Below are positions 18,017 through 26,975 of a stretch of DNA of 64,000 nt, in pieces (position 1 is the first letter of the stretch; each line of letters begins with the position of its first letter). The notes under the pieces were generated by a model. That model did not search any database. It saw only the letters and a program-made list of their open reading frames with translations, and was not told where the DNA came from. Location of the stretch: NCBI RefSeq assembly GCF_041504345.1, contig NZ_CP167894.1:1674001-1738000 (forward strand), given 5' to 3'. The position numbers and the translations under genes were made by a program. Origin of the DNA: Vibrio sp. BS-M-Sm-2 (lineage in GTDB: Bacteria > Pseudomonadota > Gammaproteobacteria > Enterobacterales > Vibrionaceae).

Positions 18017-18451
18017 ATGCAAGAGTTAGTTCCATTTGTTCAAGAGAATATGATTTTAGCCATCGTATGGATCGGCTTAGTTGTTGCCATCATTGCGAAC
18101 GTTATCAAGACATCAAACGCAGCCTATAAAGAGATCACTGCAGCGCAAACCACACACATGATTAACCGTGAAAATGGTGTTGTGGTTGATATTCGTACTA
18201 AGGATGAGTTCAAAAAGGGCCATATTACGGACGCAGTTCACATTTTGCCGTCAGACATCAAAGCAAATAGCTTTGGAAGCCTTGAAAGCCGCAAAGCAGA
18301 CCCAATCATCGTAGTATGCAAGACAGGTCAAACGGCTCAAGAAAGCGCTAATCTGCTGGTTAAAGCAGGTTTCGAAAACGTAAGCGTACTGAAAAGCGGC
18401 TTAGTGGCTTGGAGCGAAGCTAACTTACCTTTGGTTAAAGGTAAGAAGTAG
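18017..18451 (+). CDS. yibN: Membrane-anchored rhodanese-like protein YibN
   Basis: This 144-residue protein has one N-terminal membrane helix (residues 12-30, ILAIVWIGLVVAIIANVI) followed by a rhodanese domain. The domain includes VVVDIRTKDEFKKGHI and the active-site loop VVCKTGQTAQ, whose Cys is the predicted sulfur or sulfenyl carrier. It lies upstream of secB, gpsA and cysE as in E. coli, but grxC, which normally sits between yibN and secB, is missing: only 106 bases separate the two genes. AAGAG precedes the ATG. Confidence 0.9.
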   Translation: MQELVPFVQENMILAIVWIGLVVAIIANVIKTSNAAYKEITAAQTTHMINRENGVVVDIRTKDEFKKGHITDAVHILPSDIKANSFGSLESRKADPIIVVCKTGQTAQESANLLVKAGFENVSVLKSGLVAWSEANLPLVKGKK

Positions 18452-18557
18452 TTCAAAGCAAAAAGTAAGCTGACCTGATTACACGAATATGACTTTAAGG
18501 TTTTGTTTGGCTGATATGACGAACAAAACCTAATTATAAATTTTTAAGGACAAGAAA

Positions 18558-19025
18558 ATGGCTGAAGCAGCACAACAAGACGCACAACAAAACTTCGCAA
18601 TCCAACGTATCTTCCTAAAAGACGTATCTTTCGAAGCGCCAAACTCTCCAGACATGTTCCAAAAAGAGTGGAACCCAGATGTAAAACTGGACCTAGACAC
18701 TCAAAGCCGTGAACTTGGCGAAGGCGTTTACGAAGTAATCCTACGTCTAACGGTTACAGTTAAGAACGCAGAAGACACTGCATTCCTTTGTGAAGTTCAA
18801 CAAGGTGGTATCTTCTCTGCAAGCGAAATGGAAGCTGGTCAACTGGCTCATTGCCTAGGCGCATTCTGCCCGAACATCCTGTTCCCATACGCTCGTGAAA
18901 CAATTTCGAGCCTAGTGGTTAAAGGTACGTTCCCACAACTGAACCTAGCTCCAGTAAACTTCGATGCTTTGTTCATGAACTACCTACAGAACCAAGCTCA
19001 ACAAGCTGAAGGCGAACAGGCTTAA
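18558..19025 (+). CDS. secB: Protein-export chaperone SecB
   Basis: This 155-residue, acidic SecB-family protein keeps presecretory proteins unfolded and passes them to SecA. Recognisable family segments are [37 protein letters not shown], and [18 protein letters not shown] with the proline-rich beta-sheet surface. The C-terminal tail is acidic and glutamine-rich. AAGGACAAG lies before the ATG. A strong terminator follows at 19075-19110, so gpsA must have its own promoter or rely on readthrough. Confidence 0.97.
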   Translation: MAEAAQQDAQQNFAIQRIFLKDVSFEAPNSPDMFQKEWNPDVKLDLDTQSRELGEGVYEVILRLTVTVKNAEDTAFLCEVQQGGIFSASEMEAGQLAHCLGAFCPNILFPYARETISSLVVKGTFPQLNLAPVNFDALFMNYLQNQAQQAEGEQA

Positions 19026-19074
19026 GTCTCAAAGTAGAACTTAACTCTAACGTTTCAAGCGCTAGTTAGCTTTT

Positions 19075-19110
19075 AAATGCACATCGTAACTTCTGCGATG
19101 TGCATTTTTT
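19075..19110 (+). terminator. Rho-independent terminator after secB
   Basis: The stem AAATGCACATCG / CGATGTGCATTT has a nine-base loop and is followed by T residues. It separates secB from gpsA. Confidence 0.9.
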
Positions 19111-19203
19111 CTTTACACTGTACTAAGATTGAAAGCTCTTCTTACTTTAGTGGATAGCTTTTCCAGAACTCTTCGATTTTCCTCATTATTTTTAGGTGGA
19201 AGC

Positions 19204-20268
19204 ATGACAGAAACAACTCGCCCGACTAACACGACAGACGCTTACGGTAAAGACAGCGCTTACGGCAAAGATATCGCCATGACTGTCATTGGCGCAGGTT
19301 CTTACGGAACCTCTTTAGCGATATCTCTAGCGCGTAACGGTGCAAATGTTGTTCTTTGGGGGCATGATCCTGTTCATATGAATCGCCTTGAATCAGAGCG
19401 TGCGAATAATGAGTTTCTGCCCAATATCGACTTCCCAGAAAGCCTAATCATCGAGTCAGACCTTGAGAAAGCGGTAACAGCAAGTCGCGACCTTCTTGTC
19501 GTTGTTCCTAGCCACGTGTTTGGTATCGTTTTAAATAGCCTTAAACCTCACTTAACTACGAACTCTCGTATCTGCTGGGCAACGAAAGGGTTAGAGCCAG
19601 AAACTGGCCGCCTACTCAAAGATGTCGCACACGATGTGCTTGGTGATGGGTACTCGTTAGCTGTTTTATCAGGCCCAACCTTCGCCAAAGAGTTAGCGAT
19701 GGGCATGCCAACGGCTATCTCTGTAGCTTCACCAGATGAAGTTTTCCTAGAAGAGCTTCAAGAAAAAATCCACTGCGGTAAAACATTCCGCGTGTACGCA
19801 AACTCAGATTTCATTGGTATGCAGCTTGGCGGCGCCGTTAAAAATGTCATCGCAATTGGCGCTGGCATGTCGGATGGTATTGGCTTTGGTGCTAATGCAC
19901 GTACCGCGCTTATCACTCGCGGTTTAGCCGAGATGAGTCGCTTGGGCGCAGCTCTTGGCGCGCAACCAGAAACCTTCATGGGAATGGCTGGACTGGGCGA
20001 CCTAGTACTAACATGTACCGATAACCAATCGCGAAATCGCCGTTTTGGTTTGGCGCTAGGCTCAGGTAAAGACGTCGACACGGCTCAAGAAGAAATTGGC
20101 CAAGTTGTCGAAGGTTATCGCAACACCAAAGAAGTTTGGTTATTATCAGAACGCATGGGCGTTGAGATGCCAATTGTTGAACAAATTTATCAAGTGTTGT
20201 ATCAAGGGAAAGATGCACACTTAGCAGCACAAGATCTACTTGCACGAGACAAGAAGTCAGAAAGATAG
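19204..20268 (+). CDS. gpsA: NAD(P)-dependent glycerol-3-phosphate dehydrogenase GpsA
   Basis: This 354-residue enzyme reduces dihydroxyacetone phosphate to sn-glycerol-3-phosphate for phospholipid synthesis. The Rossmann motif is [18 protein letters not shown], and conserved segments include [25 protein letters not shown], and [10 protein letters not shown] with SRNRRFG. I place the start at ATG 19204 because AGGTGGAAGC lies directly upstream; the longer open frame from 19129 overlaps the terminator region. The N terminus has a short tandem repeat ([11 protein letters not shown]) before the fold begins, adding about 20 residues relative to typical GpsA. Confidence 0.95.
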   Translation: MTETTRPTNTTDAYGKDSAYGKDIAMTVIGAGSYGTSLAISLARNGANVVLWGHDPVHMNRLESERANNEFLPNIDFPESLIIESDLEKAVTASRDLLVVVPSHVFGIVLNSLKPHLTTNSRICWATKGLEPETGRLLKDVAHDVLGDGYSLAVLSGPTFAKELAMGMPTAISVASPDEVFLEELQEKIHCGKTFRVYANSDFIGMQLGGAVKNVIAIGAGMSDGIGFGANARTALITRGLAEMSRLGAALGAQPETFMGMAGLGDLVLTCTDNQSRNRRFGLALGSGKDVDTAQEEIGQVVEGYRNTKEVWLLSERMGVEMPIVEQIYQVLYQGKDAHLAAQDLLARDKKSER

Positions 20269-20521
20269 AAAAGCGGTAGAGAGATTCGAGTAATCGAGAT
20301 GCGAAAAGAGTAAAGGCAGATTCGAGATTCGGGTAATCGAGATGCGAAAAGATGAAGAGCGCCTTCAAACGTTCGATGACAATGCTTTTCATTACTAGTA
20401 TCTCACGACTCTAATCTGTTCTTTACATCTCGTTCTTCGTATCTCGAATCTCGGTTACTCGCATCTGCTCTTATAGCTCTTCGTATCTCGCATCTGCCCC
20501 TTAAAAATAATGGATGGTAAA
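20269..20521. repeat. Intergenic repeat block 1 (degenerate ATCTCG/GATGCGAA family)
   Basis: The left half has units such as GATTCGAGATTCGGGTAATC and GAGATGCGAAAAGA. The right half has the same units inverted, for example GTATCTCGAATCTCGG and TTACTCGCATCTGCTCTT. The block is therefore a large imperfect inverted repeat centred near 20380. The same family recurs at 21344-21465, 22633-22857 and 60521-60930. The cysE ribosome-binding region lies at its right edge. Confidence 0.8.
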
Positions 20522-21343
20522 ATGAAACACTGTGAACAACAAAAAGTTTGGCAATGCATTGTGAAGGAAGCTCGACAGCAGTCGGAGCAAGAACCTATGC
20601 TTGCGAGTTTTTACCATGCCACGATCATTAACCATGAAAGTTTAGGCGCAGCTCTTAGCTACATTCTAGCAAACAAGCTAAAGACGGCTTCAATGCCAGC
20701 AATGGCAGTGCGTGAAGTGGTTGAACAAGCATTCAAGCAGGACCAATCGATTATTGATGCTGCCGCTTGTGATATTTGCGCGACGGTAAATCGAGATCCT
20801 GCGGTCGAGATGTACTCGATGCCTCTGCTTTATCTGAAAGGCTACCACGCCCTTCAAGGTTACCGAGTGGCTAACTGGTTGTGGAAGCAAGGTCGTATTG
20901 CGCTTGCCACTTACCTACAGAACCAAATTTCGGTTGCTTGCCAAGTTGATATTCACCCGGCGGCTCGTATCGGTAAAGCGATCATGCTCGACCACGCGAC
21001 AGGAATTGTGATTGGTGAAACCGCTGTCGTTGAAAATGATGTATCTATCCTTCAAGACGTGACCCTTGGTGGTACGGGTAAAGAAGGTGGCGATCGTCAC
21101 CCTAAAATCCGTGAAGGCGTAATGATTGGTGCCGGCGCTAAAATACTCGGCAACATTGAAGTGGGGGAAGGTGCAAAGATTGGTTCTTGCTCTGTGGTTC
21201 TACAAGCCGTACCACCTCATACAACAGTCGCTGGGGTTCCTGCAAAAATTGTCGGAAAACCGAAAACAGACAAGCCATCTTTAGACATGGACCAAGGGTT
21301 CAATGGTCGCTCTCAGAACTTCATCCATGGTGATGGGATATAA
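20522..21343 (+). CDS. cysE: Serine O-acetyltransferase CysE
   Basis: This 273-residue enzyme acetylates L-serine from acetyl-CoA, the first step of cysteine synthesis. It has the helical N-terminal domain (QKVWQCIVKEARQQSEQEP) and the left-handed beta-helix hexapeptide region. Conserved catalytic segments are VDIHPAARIGKAIMLDHATG, GETAVVENDVSILQDVTLGG and GDRHPKIREGVMIGAGA. Choosing the ATG at 20522 gives the same length as E. coli CysE; the ATG at 20510 would add four residues. Order gpsA-cysE is conserved with E. coli, but here 250 bases of repeats intervene. Confidence 0.96.
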   Translation: MKHCEQQKVWQCIVKEARQQSEQEPMLASFYHATIINHESLGAALSYILANKLKTASMPAMAVREVVEQAFKQDQSIIDAAACDICATVNRDPAVEMYSMPLLYLKGYHALQGYRVANWLWKQGRIALATYLQNQISVACQVDIHPAARIGKAIMLDHATGIVIGETAVVENDVSILQDVTLGGTGKEGGDRHPKIREGVMIGAGAKILGNIEVGEGAKIGSCSVVLQAVPPHTTVAGVPAKIVGKPKTDKPSLDMDQGFNGRSQNFIHGDGI

Positions 21344-21465
21344 AACAGCAGTAACGGGATACGAGTATCGAGATGCGAAGAGCTTAAAAGCAGATGTGGA
21401 TTCGATTCAGCGAAATTCGAAAAATTAAGAGCAGATGCGAAAAGATTTAAAAACAACTGTTGATA
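21344..21465. repeat. Intergenic repeat block 2
   Basis: The block contains AACGGGATACGAGTATCGAG, GATGCGAAGAGCTTAAAAGC and AGAGCAGATGCGAAAAGAT. All copies are in one orientation and belong to the same degenerate family as block 1. The envC start region lies at its right end. Confidence 0.75.
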
Positions 21466-21480
21466 ATGAATAAGAGCAAA

Positions 21481-22632
21481 ATGACGATAATGATGAAACA
21501 AATTCGAGCCATTAGCCGGACACTTCTGATATCTACCAGCCTTTGTGTTGCTCTTTTATCTACATCCTCATTTGCCGCCTCTCAGGGGGAGCTGAAAGGT
21601 GTATCGAGTGAAATATCTCGCCAACAAAAAAACCTGTCCTCACAACAGAAAAAACTCGATAGCCTACAAGCAAGCCTCAAGAAACAAGAGCTATCCATCG
21701 CTTCGCTTGAAAAAGCAATCGTCGATAGTAAAGCGCAACTCAATACAGCTAATGCAAATATTGCTAACTTAGATGCCAAGATTAAAACGCTTACGGCTCA
21801 GAAAAAGGTCCATACCGATAAGTTAGAGCAACTGATTCAGACTTACTATATGACAAGTCGAGCTAAAGCTTCTTCCCACATCCTCAACACAGGTGTGGAA
21901 GAAGATCGTATCAGTCACTATTACCAACACCTTGCCAAAGCGCGATCTGCAACAATCAAAACGATTGAACAGACACAGCTTGAGTTAGAAGAAAGTCACA
22001 AGCAACGCCAACTCGAGCAAGAACAGATAGCAACATTGTTAAAACAGCAAACCACCAAGCGTGACAAGTTGTCTCAGACTCAAACGCAACGTAAGAAAAC
22101 CGTTGGTAGTATCAAGAAGAATATTTCTGGCGACAAAAATTACTTAGCTGAACTTCAGCGCAATGAAACTCGCCTGAAAGCCGAAATTGCGAAAGCAGAA
22201 AAAGCAGCTCGAGAACGACGTAATGCAGTCCCGATGGATGGCCTAGCAAAACGCAAAGGTAAGCTACCTTGGCCGATCAAAGATAAGGTGCTACATAACT
22301 ATGGTTCACGCCAAACGGGTCAAATTAACTGGAAAGGCATGGTGATCAACGCCAAGTACGGTCAGCAGGTAAAATCTGTTTACTCAGGTACGGTGGTATT
22401 TGCCGAGTATCTGCGTGGTTATGGTTTAGTTGTACTACTTGACCACGGTAAAGGTGATATGACGCTCTATGGCTTTAACCAAGCGCTTTTAAAGAAAGAA
22501 GGTGACAAGGTTAAAGCGGGTGAAGCCATCGCCCTTGCTGGTGACACTGGCGGCCAAACTCGCCCATCACTGTATTTTGAAATCCGTAGAAACAGCCAAG
22601 CTCAAAATCCGAAGAGTTGGTTAGTTAGGTAA
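21481..22632 (+). CDS. envC: Murein hydrolase activator EnvC
   Basis: The protein is about 383 residues. It has an N-terminal signal peptide (RTLLISTSLCVALLSTSSFA), a long coiled coil at about residues 35-250, and a C-terminal LytM/M23 domain. The LytM fold is present (VINAKYGQQVKSVYSGTVVF; VVLLDHGKGDMTLYG), but the zinc ligands are replaced: the final motif reads TLYGFNQ. This is expected for EnvC, which activates the amidases AmiA and AmiB at the septum rather than cutting murein itself. Several Met codons compete: ATG 21481 is preceded by AAGAG; 21466 and 21490 are alternatives. Confidence 0.92.
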   Translation: MTIMMKQIRAISRTLLISTSLCVALLSTSSFAASQGELKGVSSEISRQQKNLSSQQKKLDSLQASLKKQELSIASLEKAIVDSKAQLNTANANIANLDAKIKTLTAQKKVHTDKLEQLIQTYYMTSRAKASSHILNTGVEEDRISHYYQHLAKARSATIKTIEQTQLELEESHKQRQLEQEQIATLLKQQTTKRDKLSQTQTQRKKTVGSIKKNISGDKNYLAELQRNETRLKAEIAKAEKAARERRNAVPMDGLAKRKGKLPWPIKDKVLHNYGSRQTGQINWKGMVINAKYGQQVKSVYSGTVVFAEYLRGYGLVVLLDHGKGDMTLYGFNQALLKKEGDKVKAGEAIALAGDTGGQTRPSLYFEIRRNSQAQNPKSWLVR

Positions 22633-22857
22633 GAGTAGATACGGGATGCGAGTAAACGAGATACGAAGAGCATAAGAACAGATACGGGATGCGGGTGAAC
22701 GAGATGCGAAGAGCTTAAAAGCCGATACAAGGTATGAGTAAAACGTGACATTAAAACGCTGGCCTCGCCGTCGCTCTACCCTGCTTTTCGTTTACTCGTA
22801 TCCCGTTACTCGAATCTGCGCTTTCCCGATCTTCGTATCTCGGTTACTCGCATCTTT
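22633..22857. repeat. Intergenic repeat block 3
   Basis: Between convergent envC and the TetR gene, the left side has repeated units (GATACGGGATGCGAGTAAAC; GAGATACGAAGAGCATAAGA). The right side has inverse units (ACTCGTATCCCGTTACTCG; TCTTCGTATCTCGGTTACTC). The halves can pair into a long imperfect hairpin and may act as a bidirectional terminator. No other terminator is evident here. Confidence 0.8.
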
Positions 22858-23496
22858 CTATTTAGAGTTCAACGCCCTTACACCATCTTCCAACAATGTC
22901 AGCTGTTCAAAACCTTGCGCGGTCGCAATTGGTTTAACGGTCGCTATCATCTGCAGCATTCCTTGATGAACGACTTGCTCAGTAATTTGAGCTTTTGGAG
23001 ACATCGCAGACTGATAAGCTAACCAGCCCGATGCGATCAAGTGCAGCGACGTTACCATCGACTTCATCTCTGAGTCTGTCGCTTTAAGCAAGTTCAACTC
23101 TACAAAGGCCCTCATGATATCGACAAGGTTGGTTTGCAATCTTTCTTGCACGGCCATGTAATCAAGGTGGAGTTTTTCATCACGTGACAATATTTCAGGC
23201 AGATTCGCATAGAAGAATCGGTACTTCCACATCAGTGTGAAGATAGAATCTAAGTAGGTCTTTAGTAGCGTCAGGCTTTCTTGTTGGCCTTGAATCGGCG
23301 TGAACCTTTCAAGCAACTCTGTTGAATAGAGAGTAAAGATATCACGGACAATTTCTTGTTTGTTACGGAAGTGATAGTAGAGGTTACCAGGGCTAATCTC
23401 GATATGTTCAGCAATATGATTGGTCGTAATACTGCGCTCGCCGTGCTCATTAAAAAGCTCTAGAGCAGCGTAAACAATCTTGTCACGTGTTTTCAT
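22858..23496 (-). CDS. TetR/AcrR-family transcriptional regulator
   Basis: This 212-residue protein has a typical N-terminal helix-turn-helix: KIVYAALELFNEHGERSI, then TNHIAEHIEISPGNLYYHFR and NKQEIVRDIF. The C-terminal all-helical domain (from about residue 55) is the ligand/dimer part and shows no family I can name. It is a single-gene unit, divergent from nothing close, with a perfect inverted repeat 16-57 bases upstream of its start that probably serves as its own operator. The ligand and other targets are unknown. Confidence 0.9.
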   Translation of the reverse strand: MKTRDKIVYAALELFNEHGERSITTNHIAEHIEISPGNLYYHFRNKQEIVRDIFTLYSTELLERFTPIQGQQESLTLLKTYLDSIFTLMWKYRFFYANLPEILSRDEKLHLDYMAVQERLQTNLVDIMRAFVELNLLKATDSEMKSMVTSLHLIASGWLAYQSAMSPKAQITEQVVHQGMLQMIATVKPIATAQGFEQLTLLEDGVRALNSK

Positions 23497-23511
23497 TAGT
23501 TATTAGTATCC

Positions 23512-23553
23512 CTATCCGTTTAGGGGGTCAGTATATCGCCACTAAACGGATAG
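23512..23553. promoter_or_regulatory. Perfect 12-bp inverted repeat, candidate TetR operator
   Basis: CTATCCGTTTAG at 23512-23523 and its exact complement CTAAACGGATAG at 23542-23553 are separated by 18 bases, a 30-bp repeat distance. That puts the two half-sites on the same face of the helix. The pair lies just upstream of the TetR start codon at 23496. Autorepression is the natural reading; an RNA hairpin in the leader is an alternative. Confidence 0.65.
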
Positions 23554-23620
23554 ATCGAGCTGTTAACATCTGGTCTAATTAGCAGTAGCTAAAATAGAGC
23601 CAAATTAATCGCTACTGTAA

Positions 23621-24784
23621 TCAATCACTGCCAAACAGGTCTCGTGTGTAAACCTTATCTGCAACGTCTGCGATCTCTTCTACCATTCTGTTAGATACAA
23701 TTACATCTGATACGGCTTTGAACTCTTCTAGGTCAGAATAAACCTTCGAGTTAAAGAAATGCTCTTCCTCTAACACAGGTTCGAATACAACCACTTCAAT
23801 ACCTTTAGCTTTCAAACGCTTCATGATGCCTTGAATCGAAGAAGCACGGAAGTTGTCCGAGCCGGCTTTCATTATCAATCGATAGATGCCAACAACCTTA
23901 GGAGATCGCTTGATAATTGAATCCGCAATAAAATCTTTTCGGGTACGGTTAGCATCAACGATGGCACCAATAATGTTGTTTGGTACATCTTGATAGTTAG
24001 CTAATAGCTGCTTGGTGTCTTTCGGTAAGCAGTAACCACCGTAACCAAATGAAGGGTTGTTGTAGTGATTGCCAATTCGAGGGTCTAAACCAACACCTTC
24101 AATAATCTGGCGAGAATCCAAACCGTGAGCTTCTGCGTAAGAGTCAAGTTCATTGAAATAAGAAACACGCATCGCTAGGTAGGTATTTGAGAATAGCTTT
24201 ACCGCTTCCGCTTCCGTGGAGTTAGTAAATAATACGTCGATATTCTCTTTTTCTGCGCCTTCAACAAGAAGATTAGCGAACACTTCAGCGCGTTCAGAAC
24301 ACTCACCAACGATAATTCGTGATGGGTGTAGGTTATCGTACAGAGCTTTGCCTTCGCGTAAAAACTCAGGTGAGAACATAAGGTTTTCGCAACCTAGCTC
24401 TTCTCTTATCTGCGCGGTGTAACCTACAGGAACCGTTGATTTAATCACCATTACCGCATCAGGATTTATGTTCATAACATCCTTAATAACAGACTCAACA
24501 GAGGAAGTGTTGAAATAGTTACTTTTAGGATCATAATCCGTAGGGGTTGCGATGATAACGAACTCGGCATCTTTATATGCAGCCTTGTCTGTTGTGGCTC
24601 TAAAGTTAAGCTTCTTACTCGATAAAAAGTGTTCAATCTCACTATCAACAATCGGGGATTGTTTCTTATTAAGCATTGCAACTTTTTCTTCAATAATATC
24701 GACAGCTACGACTTCATGGTTTTGTGCCAATAACATCGCATTTGATAAACCAACATAGCCTGTCCCAGCTACTGCAATTTTCAT
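23621..24784 (-). CDS. ugd: UDP-glucose 6-dehydrogenase
   Basis: This 387-residue enzyme oxidises UDP-glucose twice to UDP-glucuronate using NAD. The N-terminal Rossmann motif is [19 protein letters not shown]. The substrate region includes [16 protein letters not shown], the catalytic Cys is in [14 protein letters not shown], and a C-terminal domain ends in [10 protein letters not shown]. It stands alone rather than in a polysaccharide cluster. It can feed the UDP-glucuronate epimerase encoded at 44001-45005 and possibly the amidotransferase in the first cluster. Confidence 0.95.
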   Translation of the reverse strand: MKIAVAGTGYVGLSNAMLLAQNHEVVAVDIIEEKVAMLNKKQSPIVDSEIEHFLSSKKLNFRATTDKAAYKDAEFVIIATPTDYDPKSNYFNTSSVESVIKDVMNINPDAVMVIKSTVPVGYTAQIREELGCENLMFSPEFLREGKALYDNLHPSRIIVGECSERAEVFANLLVEGAEKENIDVLFTNSTEAEAVKLFSNTYLAMRVSYFNELDSYAEAHGLDSRQIIEGVGLDPRIGNHYNNPSFGYGGYCLPKDTKQLLANYQDVPNNIIGAIVDANRTRKDFIADSIIKRSPKVVGIYRLIMKAGSDNFRASSIQGIMKRLKAKGIEVVVFEPVLEEEHFFNSKVYSDLEEFKAVSDVIVSNRMVEEIADVADKVYTRDLFGSD

Positions 24785-24936
24785 ATTAATACCTATTGGT
24801 TTGAGTTATTTACTCAAATTAATTCATAGTTAAACTGGCCATATCATACTCTGCTTGGAGAATTATTCCACTAGCCCGCCTTATCTATTCCTTGCTATAC
24901 TCGAGACAGTTTTGTATTCAAAAGAGTTAGAAAATT

Positions 24937-25878
24937 ATGATTATCGTAACGGGTGGTGCTGGCATGATCGGCAGCAATATTGTAAAGGCGCTCAATGAAG
25001 CGGGCCACAACGATATACTAGTCGTCGACAACTTAAAAGATGGTAAGAAATTTAAGAACCTTGTAGACCTAGACATCACTGATTACATGGATCGTGATGA
25101 CTTTCTAACTCAAGTCATGGCTGGTGATGACTTCGGCCATATTGAAGCGGTTTTCCATGAAGGAGCGTGCTCTGCGACCACTGAGTGGGATGGCAAGTAC
25201 ATGATGCTTAACAACTATGAGTACTCAAAAGAGCTACTTCATTACTGTGTTGAGCGTGAAATTCCGTTCCTATATGCCTCTTCCGCTGCAACGTACGGTG
25301 AAACTGATACTTTCATTGAAGAGCGAGAATACGAAGGTGCATTGAATGTCTACGGCTACTCGAAACAGCAGTTTGATAACTACGTTCGTCGCCTAACTGC
25401 AGATGCCGTAGCGCATAACGAAACGCTTTCACAAATCGTTGGCTTCCGTTACTTCAATGTTTATGGCCCACGCGAGCAACACAAAGGCAGCATGGCCTCA
25501 GTAGCATTCCATCTAAACAACCAAATGAACGCCGGCGAAAACCCTAAGTTGTTCGCAGGTAGCGAAACCTTCAAACGTGATTTTGTGTATGTAGGTGATG
25601 TCGCGGCAGTAAACTTATGGTTCTTAGAGAATGGTATCTCAGGTATCTTCAACCTAGGTACAGGTAACGCAGAGTCTTTTGAAGAAGTCGCAAAAGCAGT
25701 AATCAAGCACCACGGTAAAGGTGAAATCGAAACGATTCCTTTCCCTGAGCATCTGAAAGGTGCTTACCAAGAATTCACTCAAGCTGACTTAACTAAACTT
25801 CGCAATACAGGTTGCGATATCGAGTTTAGAACAGTAGCAGATGGTGTCGCTGAGTACATGAAGCTCGTCAACGCATAG
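24937..25878 (+). CDS. hldD: ADP-L-glycero-D-manno-heptose 6-epimerase HldD
   Basis: This 313-residue SDR enzyme performs the last step in making ADP-L,D-heptose for the LPS inner core. It has the N-terminal [19 protein letters not shown], then [18 protein letters not shown], which is diagnostic of HldD. The catalytic triad is in [10 protein letters not shown] and [10 protein letters not shown], and [15 protein letters not shown] follows. It starts a short plus-strand LPS unit with lpxM, the O-antigen ligase and a sialyltransferase-like gene, with about 140 bases and a possible hairpin after it. Confidence 0.97.
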   Translation: MIIVTGGAGMIGSNIVKALNEAGHNDILVVDNLKDGKKFKNLVDLDITDYMDRDDFLTQVMAGDDFGHIEAVFHEGACSATTEWDGKYMMLNNYEYSKELLHYCVEREIPFLYASSAATYGETDTFIEEREYEGALNVYGYSKQQFDNYVRRLTADAVAHNETLSQIVGFRYFNVYGPREQHKGSMASVAFHLNNQMNAGENPKLFAGSETFKRDFVYVGDVAAVNLWFLENGISGIFNLGTGNAESFEEVAKAVIKHHGKGEIETIPFPEHLKGAYQEFTQADLTKLRNTGCDIEFRTVADGVAEYMKLVNA

Positions 25879-25907
25879 CTGTAAGCTTTATATTTCAGAT
25901 TAAGACT

Positions 25908-25940
25908 AATAGTGCATCCTGCTTTTGAGGGTGCATTATT
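25908..25940 (+). terminator. Possible hairpin after hldD
   Basis: AATAGTGCATCC and GGGTGCATTATT can pair around a nine-base loop with G-U wobbles. There is no U tract afterwards, so it may be a weak terminator or an RNA stabiliser. Confidence 0.35.
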
Positions 25941-26020
25941 GGACAATCTAGTAAACATAATCACTCCCCCGAGTGACCGATACAAAGTTAACCCTCTGAT
26001 TTAAATAATGTAGTGAACGA

Positions 26021-26974
26021 ATGACCACACAACGTAATGATTTTGATCCAAAAGCTTACAATCCTGAGTTTGAATGGGGATTTCTAGCACCTAAATACTG
26101 GGGCACTTGGATTGCTGTTCTGTTATCGTCTTTAGTCTGCTTCTTACCTAATAGCATTCGTTTAGCACTCGCTAAGTTTATGGCTAAGCAAGCTGTAAAA
26201 ATCAAGAATAAAGCTAACCGTCGAGCTCGCGTAAACCTTGAGATGTGCTTTCCCGAGCAATCAGTCAAAGAGCGCGAAGAAACTCTTTATCAGTCATACG
26301 TTACTTCGATCTCATTTTTGATGGGATTTGCTTCTCTGACACTCAAGAGTAAAACTTGGCTAGAGAATAACACTTCGATAAACGGCCTGAGCAACCTAAC
26401 CGATATTACAAACAGTGGCGAGAATGTGATCTTACTGGTGCCACACACATGGGCTATTGATATCCCAGCGGTATTATTGGCATCACGCAATTTACCTGTG
26501 TCTGCGATGGCGAAAGCACAAAAAAACAAACTCAGTGACTGGCTAATGCACCGACAGCGCGTGCAATACGGCGGTCGTGTATATGATCGCAGTGGTGGTA
26601 TCAAGCCTTTCATCAAGTCAGTGCGTGATGGGTACCTTGGCTACTATCTCCCTGATGAAGATCTTGGCCGTGAACACAGTGTCTTCGTTGACTTTTTCGC
26701 GACTCAAAAAGCAACTATCTCAGGCCTTGGTCGCCTATCAAAATTAAGTAAAGCTAAAATCGTCCCTCTGTTTGCTCAATACGATAGTAACACTGGTCAA
26801 TACACTCTGGATTTCTACCCTGCTTTGCCATTCCCAACAGGAAGCGAAGAGCAAGATGCTCGCATGATGAATCAATGTATTGAAGACTACGTGAGCAAAA
26901 ATCCTGAGCAATATATGTGGATCTTAAGGTTACTTAAGACTCGTCCGGAAAATAATATCAATCCTTATAAATAA
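26021..26974 (+). CDS. lpxM: Lipid A myristoyltransferase LpxM (MsbB family)
   Basis: This 317-residue inner-membrane acyltransferase adds the final secondary acyl chain to Kdo2-lipid A. It resembles E. coli LpxM along its length: PEFEWGFLAPKYWGTW at the N terminus, the catalytic H-x4-D in LLVPHTWAIDIPA, KPFIKSVRDGYLGYYLPDED, VFVDFFATQKAT, and the end EQYMWILRLLKTRPENN. One hydrophobic helix near residues 28-45 anchors it. It is one base from the ligase start, so the two are probably translated together. The second acyltransferase gene at 50250 is the LpxL-type partner. Confidence 0.93.
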   Translation: MTTQRNDFDPKAYNPEFEWGFLAPKYWGTWIAVLLSSLVCFLPNSIRLALAKFMAKQAVKIKNKANRRARVNLEMCFPEQSVKEREETLYQSYVTSISFLMGFASLTLKSKTWLENNTSINGLSNLTDITNSGENVILLVPHTWAIDIPAVLLASRNLPVSAMAKAQKNKLSDWLMHRQRVQYGGRVYDRSGGIKPFIKSVRDGYLGYYLPDEDLGREHSVFVDFFATQKATISGLGRLSKLSKAKIVPLFAQYDSNTGQYTLDFYPALPFPTGSEEQDARMMNQCIEDYVSKNPEQYMWILRLLKTRPENNINPYK

Positions 26975-26975
26975 T

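Noticed and set aside
19129..19203. Upstream extension of gpsA
   Set aside because: The extra 25 codons start right after the secB terminator without a ribosome site, while AGGTGGAAGC precedes ATG 19204.
19758..20392. Minus-strand frames opposite gpsA
   Set aside because: Shadows of the gpsA coding sequence and of the palindromic repeats.
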